Source: an uncultured Alphaproteobacteria bacterium (GTDB taxonomy: Bacteria > Pseudomonadota > Alphaproteobacteria > Caulobacterales > Parvularculaceae). From it: 7,002 nucleotides of DNA. Shown in pieces: positions 1 through 6,245 of this stretch (within the stretch, counting starts at the first letter, position 1; each line of letters begins with the position of its first letter). A program made the position numbers and the translations under genes. The notes below the pieces were generated by a model, which worked only from the letters and a program-made list of their open reading frames with translations, did no database searches and was not told the DNA's origin. Location of the stretch: NCBI GenBank assembly GCA_938003575.1, contig CALKYG010000169.1, forward strand, positions 1 to 7,002. Direction: 5' to 3'.

Positions 1-125
1 ATCGAGTCTCCGGCAATGATTTTGTCGAGATAATCGGCCGGGTTCCGCAAGGGAGCCGATACGGATCTTCCGGATTGATATCTGAGCGCCGCTGCCTTCC
101 CGCGCTCTCTTTTCTCATGCGACAT
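1..125 (-). CDS. ccrM: CcrM-type adenine DNA methyltransferase, N-terminal 41 codons (partial)
   Basis: Translating the minus strand from the ATG at 125 gives an open frame to the window edge. It begins MSHEKRERGKAAALRYQSG and ends YLDKIIAGDS. The last stretch fits the start of CcrM-family enzymes, where a short variable leader is followed by an (L)xxII-x-GDC/S segment shortly before the catalytic DPPY motif, which lies outside this window. CcrM methylates adenine in GANTC and takes part in cell-cycle control in alphaproteobacteria. Supporting context: rnhB lies directly upstream in the same direction, a common alphaproteobacterial pairing, and three GANTC sites sit in the leader. A GGGAG ribosome binding site lies 8 bases before the ATG. 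The nearby ATG at 118 is in another frame. The catalytic domain is not visible, so the call rests on a short N-terminus plus context; a different protein cannot be excluded. Confidence 0.72.
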   Translation of the reverse strand, partial: MSHEKRERGKAAALRYQSGRSVSAPLRNPADYLDKIIAGDS

Positions 126-129
126 CCGA

Positions 130-152
130 CCGTCTCCCGTGAAAGGAGGCGG
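130..152 (-). promoter_or_regulatory. Hairpin over the ccrM ribosome binding site
   Basis: On the minus strand the arm CCGCCTCC (152-145) faces GGAGACGG (137-130) across a 7-base loop, with 7 of 8 positions paired and one C-A mismatch in the middle. The right arm contains the GGAG core of the ccrM ribosome binding site (134-138), and the left arm supplies a CCTCC that pairs with it. There is no T-run after it in either direction, so it does not look like an intrinsic terminator. Inference: it could limit translation of ccrM. With so few pairs it may also be chance in GC-rich DNA. Confidence 0.35.
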
Positions 153-181
153 AGAATGAGTCAGCGCCGACTCCGCGTCAA
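153..181 (-). promoter_or_regulatory. Possible ccrM promoter (weak -10)
   Basis: Reading the minus strand, TTGACG (181-176) resembles a -35 box. After a 17-base spacer comes CATTCT (158-153), which matches the -10 consensus poorly. The predicted start near 146 would leave a leader of about 20 bases including the GGGAG ribosome binding site. The GANTC site at 169-173 lies in the spacer and the one at 158-162 overlaps the edge of the -10. A second TTGACT lies at 201-196 without a fitting -10. Tentative only. Confidence 0.25.
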
Positions 182-199
182 CAAAAAACCTTTGGAGTC
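158..199. promoter_or_regulatory. Cluster of three GANTC (CcrM target) sites in the rnhB-ccrM gap
   Basis: GAGTC at 158-162, GACTC at 169-173 and GAGTC at 195-199 all fall in the 90-base gap before ccrM. Two more flank it: GAGTC at 4-8 inside the ccrM frame and GATTC at 247-251 inside rnhB. GANTC is expected roughly once per 250-300 bases by base composition, so three in 42 bases is dense. In Caulobacter crescentus, GANTC sites in the ccrM leader are known to link ccrM transcription to methylation state; a similar role here is inferred. Confidence 0.55.
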
Positions 200-215
200 A
201 ATATGTTAAGGAAGG

Positions 216-851
216 TTACCGATTTATTGACAGAAACGGCTTTGAGGATTCTTCATACAACATGTTGTGGATCGGCGAGAATGAACGCCGGTGATGTGGG
301 GTTACGCCAAAGCGCAGCAGCGCATCGCGATGCGCCGGCGCCGCGTATCCCTTGTTCGAATGCCAGCAATAATCCGGAAAGTCGCGGGAAAGTTCGAGCA
401 TCATTCGATCGCGCGTCGTCTTTGCGATAATGGACGCCGCCGCGATCGACATCGATTTCAAGTCGCCTTTGACGACCGTATAGGCGGGGCAAAGCAGCTT
501 GGGCTTGATGTTCCCGTCAACAATGGCGACCGACGGCGCAATCGGAAGATTGGCGACCGCGCGCGCCATCGCGAGTAATGATGCGCGGAGAATATTCATC
601 GAATCGATTTCCTCAACGCTCGAAACGCCGACGCCGATCTTCGCCGTTTTCCACAACGCGGCGGCAAGCACGCGGCGCCGCTTCTCGGTGAGCGTCTTTG
701 AATCTCTCAGCCCTTCGGGCGTGTTGGGGCGGTCCAGCACCACGGCGGCGGCGACGGCCGGCCCCGCCCACGGACCGCGTCCGGCCTCATCGACGCCGGC
801 GCCTTGTCCGTCGAACTGATCCTCGATCTCGAATGTCGGCGTTTCTATCAT
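216..851 (-). CDS. rnhB: Ribonuclease HII
   Basis: A 211-residue cytoplasmic enzyme that cuts RNA in RNA-DNA hybrids, including single ribonucleotides built into DNA, and so starts ribonucleotide excision repair. The four acidic catalytic residues are all present: D21 and E22 in DEAGRGPWAGP, D112 in VDGN and D130 in KGDLKSMS. Their spacing (91 and 18 residues) is the same as D10/E11, D101 and D119 in the E. coli enzyme. The GRG motif is at 24-26, the SIAAASIIAKTTRD helix at 135-148 and SNKGY at 165-169. Length is normal for the family. The ATG at 851 puts the conserved core at about residue 17; the ribosome binding site is weak (GGGA, 5 bases away). The gene lies 76 bases after the DUF1244 gene and 90 bases before ccrM on the same strand, so the three may be co-transcribed. 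Confidence 0.97.
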   Translation of the reverse strand: MIETPTFEIEDQFDGQGAGVDEAGRGPWAGPAVAAAVVLDRPNTPEGLRDSKTLTEKRRRVLAAALWKTAKIGVGVSSVEEIDSMNILRASLLAMARAVANLPIAPSVAIVDGNIKPKLLCPAYTVVKGDLKSMSIAAASIIAKTTRDRMMLELSRDFPDYCWHSNKGYAAPAHRDALLRFGVTPHHRRSFSPIHNMLYEESSKPFLSINR

Positions 852-927
852 GGCGGTCCCGGAGCCTCACGACGCGAGGTGAGCGTCGCCCGATTCGAAG
901 CTGCGACGGAGCCGCAGCAGGCCCGCG

Positions 928-1230
928 TCATGTCCGATTTTTGCGCGCCGCCTCAAAAGCGGCGAGCTGTTCGGGCGTCGCTTCCGGCTGCCATCGCTCT
1001 TTCCACTCGGCGTAGGGCATGCCGTAAACCGCTTCGCGCGCCTCGTCCTTAGACATCTCAATCCCAAGCCCGGCGGCCGCTTCCGCCTGCCAGTCCGCAA
1101 GGCAATTGCGGCAAAACCCCGCGAGAATCATCAAATCGATGTTCTGCACCTCCGGCCGCGCGCGCAAGTGCTCGACCAGCCGCCGAAATGCGGCCGCTTC
1201 GATCTCTTTTCTTTCATTGTCGTCAATCAT
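928..1230 (-). CDS. DUF1244 family protein
   Basis: A 100-residue protein that matches the small DUF1244 family (function unknown), found mostly in alpha- and gammaproteobacteria. Family hallmarks visible here are VQNIDLMILAGFCRNCLADW at 28-47 with the pair C40-x2-C43, then YGMPYAEWK at 69-77 and a closing QPEATPEQLAAF at 81-92. No signal peptide or membrane segment is present, so it should be cytoplasmic and mainly helical. The two cysteines could bind a metal or form a disulfide, but the sequence alone does not show this. The ATG at 1230 is preceded by GAGG about 5 bases upstream. The gene sits between the radical SAM gene and rnhB, all in one direction. Family assignment is confident; biological role is not known. 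Confidence 0.88.
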   Translation of the reverse strand: MIDDNERKEIEAAAFRRLVEHLRARPEVQNIDLMILAGFCRNCLADWQAEAAAGLGIEMSKDEAREAVYGMPYAEWKERWQPEATPEQLAAFEAARKNRT

Positions 1231-1329
1231 TTCGCCTCAGTCCCCGGTTCCCACGACTTCGAGACGATACGCGCCTGCAAGCGGCGATGAAACCGCCGTC
1301 AGACCATCACGACAGAAAACCGGCGCCCG

Positions 1330-2445
1330 CTAAAAAAGGGAAAGCTGCGCGCTTGCCGGCGGCGGACGCCGAAAAAGCGTGTGGTCGAGTTTGGGCGCAT
1401 CCTGCGAAATTCCACTCCTGACCGCCGCCTTTCTAAATCTTTCGGCGAGAAGCATCGCGTAAACGCTGCGCGGCGCCGCCGCCCGCGACCAGTCTGCGTC
1501 GTAATCCCGTCCGCCGTTCATGTCCCTTATGTGTTTCATGACGCGAGAGGCGCGATCCGGGAAACTGGCTTCGAGCCATTCGCGGAAAATCCCGGACACT
1601 TCAAGCGGCAGGCGGATCACCGTGTAGCCGGCCCATTGCGCTCCGGCCTCCTTCGCCGCAGCAAGGAGAGTCTCCAGCTCATGATCGTTGAGCCCCGGAA
1701 TGAGCGGCGCCGTCATTACGCCTACCGGGACGCCGGCCTCGTGAAGCGCCCGGATCGCGCTCAGGCGCCGGGCGGGCGAAGACGCCCGAGGCTCCATCTT
1801 GCGGGCGAGACTTGCGTCAAGCGTCGTCAACGAAACCATTGTCTTTACGATTCGGTTTCCAGCCATTGGCTGCAAGAGATCAAGATCGCGAGCGATGAGC
1901 GCGGATTTGGTCAGCACCGAAACCGGATGGCTGAATTCCGTCAGCACTGACAGGATCGCACGCATCAGTTTGAATTTTCGCTCGATCGGCTGGTACGGGT
2001 CCGTATTCGTCCCGATTGCGATGTGGCGCGGCTCGTAGGATTTCGACCTGAGCTCGCGCTCCAGCAGACTTGCTGCGTTGGGCTTTGCAAATAGCCTCGT
2101 CTCAAAATCGAGACCCGCGGACAGCCCGTAATACGCATGGGTCGGCCGCGCGAAACAGTAAACGCATCCGTGCTCGCAGCCGCGATAGGGATTGATTGAT
2201 CTGTCGAAACCGACAAACGGGCTCGACACATAGTTGATGATCGACCTTGGCGATTCAACGGTCACATCGGTGAGCTGTTTGGGCGCGTCGCCGTCCTCGA
2301 ACCAGCCGTCATCAGTCGCGATCCGCGAATAAGGCTCAAAGCGGCCGGAATGATTGGAACGCGCGCCGCGGCCCTTCGCTTGGGCTGGCGGTCTTGCCTC
2401 TGTTGGGCGGTCAGAGGCGGGGAAGGTCGCCGCAGCGCGCGTCAT
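1330..2445 (-). CDS. PA0069 family (SplB-like) radical SAM protein
   Basis: A 371-residue cytoplasmic radical S-adenosylmethionine protein. The iron-sulfur cluster motif C-x3-C-x2-C is at C90, C94 and C97 (GCEHGCVYCFAR), preceded by NPYRGC, which is typical of the group related to spore photoproduct lyase (SplB). Other typical stretches are the early KGRGARSNHSGRFEP at 24-38, GTNTDPYQPIER at 145-156, the strand SVLTKS at 176-181 and APLIPGLND at 246-254. True spore photoproduct lyase repairs a thymine lesion in spores; members in non-sporing proteobacteria have no established substrate, so repair or nucleic-acid modification is only a suggestion. The chosen ATG at 2445 leaves about 23 poorly conserved residues before the core, and no good ribosome binding site precedes it. 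The gene heads the run of DUF1244, rnhB and ccrM, 99 bases upstream of the first. Confidence 0.93.
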   Translation of the reverse strand: MTRAAATFPASDRPTEARPPAQAKGRGARSNHSGRFEPYSRIATDDGWFEDGDAPKQLTDVTVESPRSIINYVSSPFVGFDRSINPYRGCEHGCVYCFARPTHAYYGLSAGLDFETRLFAKPNAASLLERELRSKSYEPRHIAIGTNTDPYQPIERKFKLMRAILSVLTEFSHPVSVLTKSALIARDLDLLQPMAGNRIVKTMVSLTTLDASLARKMEPRASSPARRLSAIRALHEAGVPVGVMTAPLIPGLNDHELETLLAAAKEAGAQWAGYTVIRLPLEVSGIFREWLEASFPDRASRVMKHIRDMNGGRDYDADWSRAAAPRSVYAMLLAERFRKAAVRSGISQDAPKLDHTLFRRPPPASAQLSLF

Positions 2446-2451
2446 GCCGGC

Positions 2452-2479
2452 AATCTAACGCCTAAAAAGAACAAAGCAA
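2452..2479 (-). promoter_or_regulatory. Possible promoter for the radical SAM gene, compatible with a leaderless transcript
   Basis: On the minus strand TTGCTT (2479-2474) and TAGATT (2457-2452) are separated by 16 bases. They match the -35 consensus at 3 of 6 and the -10 at 4 of 6 positions. Only six bases separate the -10 from the ATG at 2445, so transcription would begin at or next to the start codon, in agreement with the lack of a ribosome binding site there. The boxes are weak matches and the call is tentative. Confidence 0.3.
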
Positions 2480-2500
2480 GAACATTTTCGGCGCAGATGC

Positions 2501-2514
2501 GGCGGGAAACCGCC
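2501..2514. other. Small perfect hairpin in the divergent spacer
   Basis: GGCGG and CCGCC form a perfect 5-base stem around a GAAA loop, which on the plus strand is a stable GNRA-type tetraloop. It lies in the 201-base spacer between the divergent radical SAM and VOC genes. A second 5-base dyad, GCCGT-CCGAA-ACGGC, lies at 2606-2620 in the VOC leader. No T-run follows either one. Function unknown; short GC-rich dyads are common by chance. Confidence 0.25.
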
Positions 2515-2633
2515 TGAAGCTGTCCCGGTCAGACAAAATGGAATTGCCGCCATCGCCGGGTGGGAATAGCGTTCGTCGCCGCTGATCGGGCGCGCTGTCT
2601 GCTCAGCCGTCCGAAACGGCGGCCTACCCACTC

Positions 2634-2640
2634 AAAGGAA
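2634..2640 (+). promoter_or_regulatory. Ribosome binding site that fixes the VOC start
   Basis: AAAGGAA lies 6 bases before the ATG at 2647, a good spacing and a good match to the anti-Shine-Dalgarno sequence. It falls inside the longer frame that begins at 2560, which has no comparable site, and so decides the start. Confidence 0.75.
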
Positions 2641-2646
2641 ATCTCC

Positions 2647-3030
2647 ATGGCGATCTTTACGCATATGGTCGTTGGCACCAACGATCTTGAACGGTCAAAA
2701 AAATTCTACAACGCCGCCCTCGGCGGACTGGGGCTGAAAAGCGTCGGTCCTTTCGGCGACAACGCGCATATGTGGGGCAAAGACGGCCCGGAATTCATCG
2801 TCACAAAACCGGCCAACGGTTTGCCGGCGACCTACGCCAATGGCGGAACGATCGGATTCGTCGCGCAGACGCGCAAGGACGTCCACGCCTTCCACGAAGC
2901 CGGACTGGCCAATGGCGGAACCTGCGAAGGCAAGCCCGGGCCGCGTTCGTTCACGCCGACGGCGTACGCCGCCTATCTTCGCGATCCGGACGGCAACAAG
3001 ATCTGCGCCTATTGCTTCGCGCCCGAATAG
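2647..3030 (+). CDS. VOC (glyoxalase/bleomycin resistance-like) family protein
   Basis: A 127-residue cytoplasmic protein of the vicinal oxygen chelate superfamily, with paired beta-alpha-beta-beta-beta modules. It opens with MAIFTHMVVGTNDLERSKKFY, where H6 sits at the usual first metal-ligand position and D13 starts the typical 'Dl.rs..FY' helix. It closes with AAYLRDPDGNKICAYC at 108-123, the usual 'rDPdGn' turn. The glutamate that normally follows this turn as the last metal ligand is replaced by C120, as seen in some VOC subgroups, so metal binding and a glyoxalase reaction are uncertain. The start at 2647 is chosen because AAAGGAA lies at 2634-2640, 6 bases before it. An upstream in-frame ATG at 2560 would add 29 residues unlike the family. 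The gene stands alone, divergent from the radical SAM gene. Substrate unknown. Confidence 0.9.
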   Translation: MAIFTHMVVGTNDLERSKKFYNAALGGLGLKSVGPFGDNAHMWGKDGPEFIVTKPANGLPATYANGGTIGFVAQTRKDVHAFHEAGLANGGTCEGKPGPRSFTPTAYAAYLRDPDGNKICAYCFAPE

Positions 3031-3052
3031 GGATCGAGCTTCGCCAATCCCG

Positions 3053-3079
3053 GGGCGGCACGATTGCGCGGGGCCGCCC
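3053..3079. terminator. GC-rich stem-loop between the convergent VOC and receptor genes
   Basis: GGGCGGC (3053-3059) and GCCGCCC (3073-3079) form a perfect 7-base stem with a 13-base loop, extendable by one G-T pair on the plus strand. It sits 22 bases after the VOC stop and 28 bases after the receptor stop, the place where a bidirectional terminator would be expected. Neither side has the run of T residues of a classic intrinsic terminator, so termination is inferred from position and structure. Confidence 0.45.
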
Positions 3080-3107
3080 TCATTCGCCCGCGGTTCAGTC
3101 GGCGATT

Positions 3108-6100
3108 TCAGAAATCCGTCTGGATCGAAAGGCGAAAACTTCGCCCGACAGGATCGTAATGTTCAGGCGCAAAGTTTCCGCCTTCGTTGAAGGCGACAAT
3201 CTGAGGCTCGTTGTCCAGAAGATTTTGGACGCCGAACTGAATGTACCCCACATCGGAGAAATTGAACCGCCCCGACAGGTCAATGTAAGACTCGGCGGGA
3301 ATCGTCACGTCGCCGCGCTCCAGTCGCTGCGTTGCCGCTTTTCCGCGGCGGTTGAGCGTCGCGCCGAGACTTAATCGTCCGATGTCGACGCCGACCGAAG
3401 CGAGCGTTCTGTGCCGCGGATAATCGATCAGCCCGTCAAGCCGCATTTCCTTGTCGAATCCGTTGTCCATGGATACGCGCGTGGTCATGGTGTGAAGGGC
3501 GCTGATCCAGACCTCGTCAATGAGCGGCCACGAGGGACTCATTGAATGGCGGAATTCGACATCGAAGCCCTCCCACGACATTTCGCCGACGTTCTGAATC
3601 CTGTTTTCTATGGACAAGACCTGACGCGTCGACGGATCCCGGTTTATGGGAAGCCGGCCCGTTTCAGGATCCGCCGCGCATGATGGGCTTGAGAGATCAA
3701 TGCTCGAATAGCATCGCCATATTGCATTGTTGACGCCGATTATCGCATTCCTGATGCGGATTTTCCTCCAGGCGGCGGAAAGCTCCATGCGGTTGTTGCG
3801 CCAATCGAAAAATTCGCCTGGCAGTATCGTCAATCCGTAGGTCTGGCTTCTCACGTCTTCAGTATCGAGATAGGGACTGGCGACGATCGCCGTGGAGGCA
3901 TGGGTCGCCGTCTGTCTGAAGCCGGCCGGAACGCCGTACGGCCCGGCGCTCATGCAGTTTTCCTGAATGACCGGATCCAGCAGCGCCTCCGGCGATGCGC
4001 ACGGGTCAAGAAATCTCGTTTTGAGCGGCGAAGTGGACGAAAACCGCTCAAAAAGGTTGGGAGAACGCTCGCCCAGCGTCTGGCGCGTAAACAGCGTCAA
4101 CCCCGCAATCGGCTCAATGTCCGCAGCGGATTCAAAGTTTGTCACAAGGTCCGTATACGACGTGTTCGCCGCTCGAACCGCAAGGGACACGTCCGCCCCA
4201 TGAAGGAAATACTGGGAGCGAGCGATCGGAATGTTGATCTTGGCGTAAGTCTCGATGGTCTGTATCGATCTTTTCGTCTCGGCGCCTCCGATGAAGGCGA
4301 CCGGAAGAACGTCACGATCAAGCGAATACCGGTCGGAATAGGACTCGGACAGGTATTCGACTCCCAAAGACCCCTTGAGCGTCCTGCTTTCGTCCAGCTC
4401 GATCTCAGCGCCGACGGCCGCCCCGATTTCATGTTGCGCGACGACCAGCCGCCGGTCGAACTCGGGAATGGTGATGAAGTCGAGCGCGGCTTGCGATATC
4501 CCGGCGGCGGAAAAGAAATCCAGCGGAGAACAGCCGGGCGTTGCGGCGCATTCGCCGACATCGAGCGCAGAGGCGACCTTGTTGAGATCGACGCGGTCGA
4601 AATCAGTCGTATGCGATCGGCTCAGTCCGTAACGATAATAGAACGACGAATTAACGCCGCGATCGTTTGAGTAGCCGAACTCGGCGGTCACGTCGACGAA
4701 CCGCCTGTTGACCTCGCTGCGCCGGGGACCGATTTCGGAGAACCTGTATTCGAAGAGCAGCGCGGAAACGTCGTTCCCGAACTGGTTTCTGGCGAGATCG
4801 ACAATCGACTGCGGCAAAAACGGGTTGTCGATCGGAATCACCGCCGCGTCGCCCGTCAAAATGTTCAGGCCGCGAAAATATCCGGCGGGCGACGGCGCCA
4901 ACTGTCCGGCGGACGATATCGCGGCGCCCTGGGCGTCAACCGAGAACGTGAAATTTTCGCCGATTTGCGTCTCAAACGATACGAGCCCGTAGAGCCGGTC
5001 GCTCGGCGAGGTGAGCGTCTGCCATGCGGACCAGTTGTAATACTGATCTTGCGCGCCGATGAAGGGCGTAACTGATCCGCCGCCTTCATAGACGAGAGGC
5101 GTTGGAAAAAACGGTTTTGTCCCGTCCGACAGCAGCGCTCCGACAAAGGCGCCGTCGTCGGTGATGGGGCTGCCGCCGAATCCCGGCGTGAGGACGGCGT
5201 CCGGCTGGTTGGACTGCAGGCCGTTCAACGCAAGTCCGTAGGGAACGGCGGAAAACTCCCTGTCGGCGCCGATAAGCCCCTCGATGCGCCTGATATTGAA
5301 GCCGGCCGTCAAACGCGATCGGCCGCCAAGGCTCGCCCCGCCGATTGCATGCACCGAGACAGTCTCGCTGTCGCCTCGTTCAGAGATGCCGGACTGAAGC
5401 CCCAGCTGCAGTCCGTCCACATTCGTCCGGGTGACGAAATTGACGGCGCCGGCGACAGCGCTGTCGCCAAAACGCGCGCCCGCCGGCGAGTTGTCGACCT
5501 CAATCCTTTCAATGAATGTTTCCGAGACTGACGCAAGATCGACGCCGCCGATGTCGAAATTGCCGCCCGGGCTGAGCGCGCGCTTGCGTCCGTTCACCAG
5601 GACCAGCGTCCGCTTCGGAGCAAGGCCGCGCAGGTCGGCGAGGCTCAGGCCGAGCGCCGATCCGTAAAGAACGGTGTTGGCCGGCGTGATTGAAGCAAGG
5701 GACTGGGGCAAATCATAGATGGCCTCAGCCGTGCTCGTGATATTAAGGAACGCGATCTCATCAGCATCAACGCTGAAAATCCGGCTGGAGCCGGGCTCCG
5801 AATTTCCCTTTGCGAAAGTGCCGGTGACGATTATCGCATCCGCAGGCTGGACCGGCGCGTATTGAGGCGTCTGGATCTTCGCAATATCCGGTTCGTCTTC
5901 CGACCGCGCCGCAATGGCGAACGTTTTCGGAGCGATGCGCCGCAGACTCAAATTGATGTCGCTCAACGCAGTGTCGAGCGCGCGTTCAGGATTTCCGGCG
6001 TTCAGTCCCTTGATGCTTTTCCCTTTGATCAGCCGGCTGTCGAAAATGAATGAATACCCGAAGCTCGACCGCAACGCTTCCAAAACCTGCTCGACCGGAA

Positions 6101-6245
6101 AGACCGCCGGCGAAAGGCTCGGCGCGCCCGGCGCACGCAGGTCGGCGGTCGTCTCTTCCTGAACCGTTGATTGCGCGAGAGCGTCCGCCGGCGCGAAGCA
6201 AAGCGCCGCACACGACACCATGGCTTTGCCTAAAAGGCGCCTCAT
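3108..6245 (-). CDS. TonB-dependent receptor with STN signalling domain
   Basis: A 1045-residue outer-membrane receptor of the FecA-like transducer kind. In order: a signal peptide at 1-24 (MRRLLGK, hydrophobic core, cut after ADALA); an STN domain at about 48-112 for contact with FecR in the periplasm; a TonB box DAIIVTGT at 136-143; a plug at about 155-275 with LRGLAPKRTLVLVNGR at 205-220 and ERIEVDNSPAGARFGDSAVA at 246-265; then a beta barrel to the last residue, F1045. The C-terminal strands NLLDNEPQIV and DPVGRSFRLSIQTDF are typical. The mature part has six cysteines as three close pairs (566/572, 749/764, 845/856), probably loop disulfides. The ATG overlaps the FecR stop by four bases (ATGA), with GAGGGG just upstream, suggesting translational coupling. 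The family takes up iron chelates, vitamin B12, glycans or peptides; nothing here identifies the ligand. Confidence 0.95.
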   Translation of the reverse strand: MRRLLGKAMVSCAALCFAPADALAQSTVQEETTADLRAPGAPSLSPAVFPVEQVLEALRSSFGYSFIFDSRLIKGKSIKGLNAGNPERALDTALSDINLSLRRIAPKTFAIAARSEDEPDIAKIQTPQYAPVQPADAIIVTGTFAKGNSEPGSSRIFSVDADEIAFLNITSTAEAIYDLPQSLASITPANTVLYGSALGLSLADLRGLAPKRTLVLVNGRKRALSPGGNFDIGGVDLASVSETFIERIEVDNSPAGARFGDSAVAGAVNFVTRTNVDGLQLGLQSGISERGDSETVSVHAIGGASLGGRSRLTAGFNIRRIEGLIGADREFSAVPYGLALNGLQSNQPDAVLTPGFGGSPITDDGAFVGALLSDGTKPFFPTPLVYEGGGSVTPFIGAQDQYYNWSAWQTLTSPSDRLYGLVSFETQIGENFTFSVDAQGAAISSAGQLAPSPAGYFRGLNILTGDAAVIPIDNPFLPQSIVDLARNQFGNDVSALLFEYRFSEIGPRRSEVNRRFVDVTAEFGYSNDRGVNSSFYYRYGLSRSHTTDFDRVDLNKVASALDVGECAATPGCSPLDFFSAAGISQAALDFITIPEFDRRLVVAQHEIGAAVGAEIELDESRTLKGSLGVEYLSESYSDRYSLDRDVLPVAFIGGAETKRSIQTIETYAKINIPIARSQYFLHGADVSLAVRAANTSYTDLVTNFESAADIEPIAGLTLFTRQTLGERSPNLFERFSSTSPLKTRFLDPCASPEALLDPVIQENCMSAGPYGVPAGFRQTATHASTAIVASPYLDTEDVRSQTYGLTILPGEFFDWRNNRMELSAAWRKIRIRNAIIGVNNAIWRCYSSIDLSSPSCAADPETGRLPINRDPSTRQVLSIENRIQNVGEMSWEGFDVEFRHSMSPSWPLIDEVWISALHTMTTRVSMDNGFDKEMRLDGLIDYPRHRTLASVGVDIGRLSLGATLNRRGKAATQRLERGDVTIPAESYIDLSGRFNFSDVGYIQFGVQNLLDNEPQIVAFNEGGNFAPEHYDPVGRSFRLSIQTDF

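Noticed and set aside
156..209. Plus-strand 17-codon frame (MSQRRLRVNKKPLESIC) with an excellent AAAGGAGG ribosome binding site 6 bases before it
   Set aside because: It lies antisense to the ccrM leader, has no recognisable homology, and its apparent ribosome binding site is the complement of the CCTCC hairpin arm. A real small gene cannot be excluded, but nothing beyond the site supports it.
206..219. CtrA-like site (TTAA, then TTAC) near the rnhB stop
   Set aside because: The spacing is 6 rather than 7 bases and the second half-site is imperfect, so it falls short of the TTAA-N7-TTAA consensus. CtrA control of ccrM is known in Caulobacter, but this match is too weak to report.
1231..1329. 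Possible terminator or small gene between the radical SAM and DUF1244 genes
   Set aside because: Only a 4-base dyad without a T-run is visible, and no frame with a ribosome binding site; nothing supportable.
1381..1950. 189-codon plus-strand open frame opposite the radical SAM gene
   Set aside because: Low-complexity, arginine-rich translation fully inside a confidently recognised gene on the other strand; a shadow frame.
2560..2646. Upstream ATG giving the VOC protein a 29-residue extension
   Set aside because: The extension is unlike any VOC N-terminus and contains the good ribosome binding site for the ATG at 2647.
3900..4670. 256-codon plus-strand open frame opposite the receptor gene
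   Set aside because: It is very rich in arginine with no domain pattern, as expected for the shadow of a GC-rich coding strand; the receptor frame on the other strand is intact and clearly homologous to its family.
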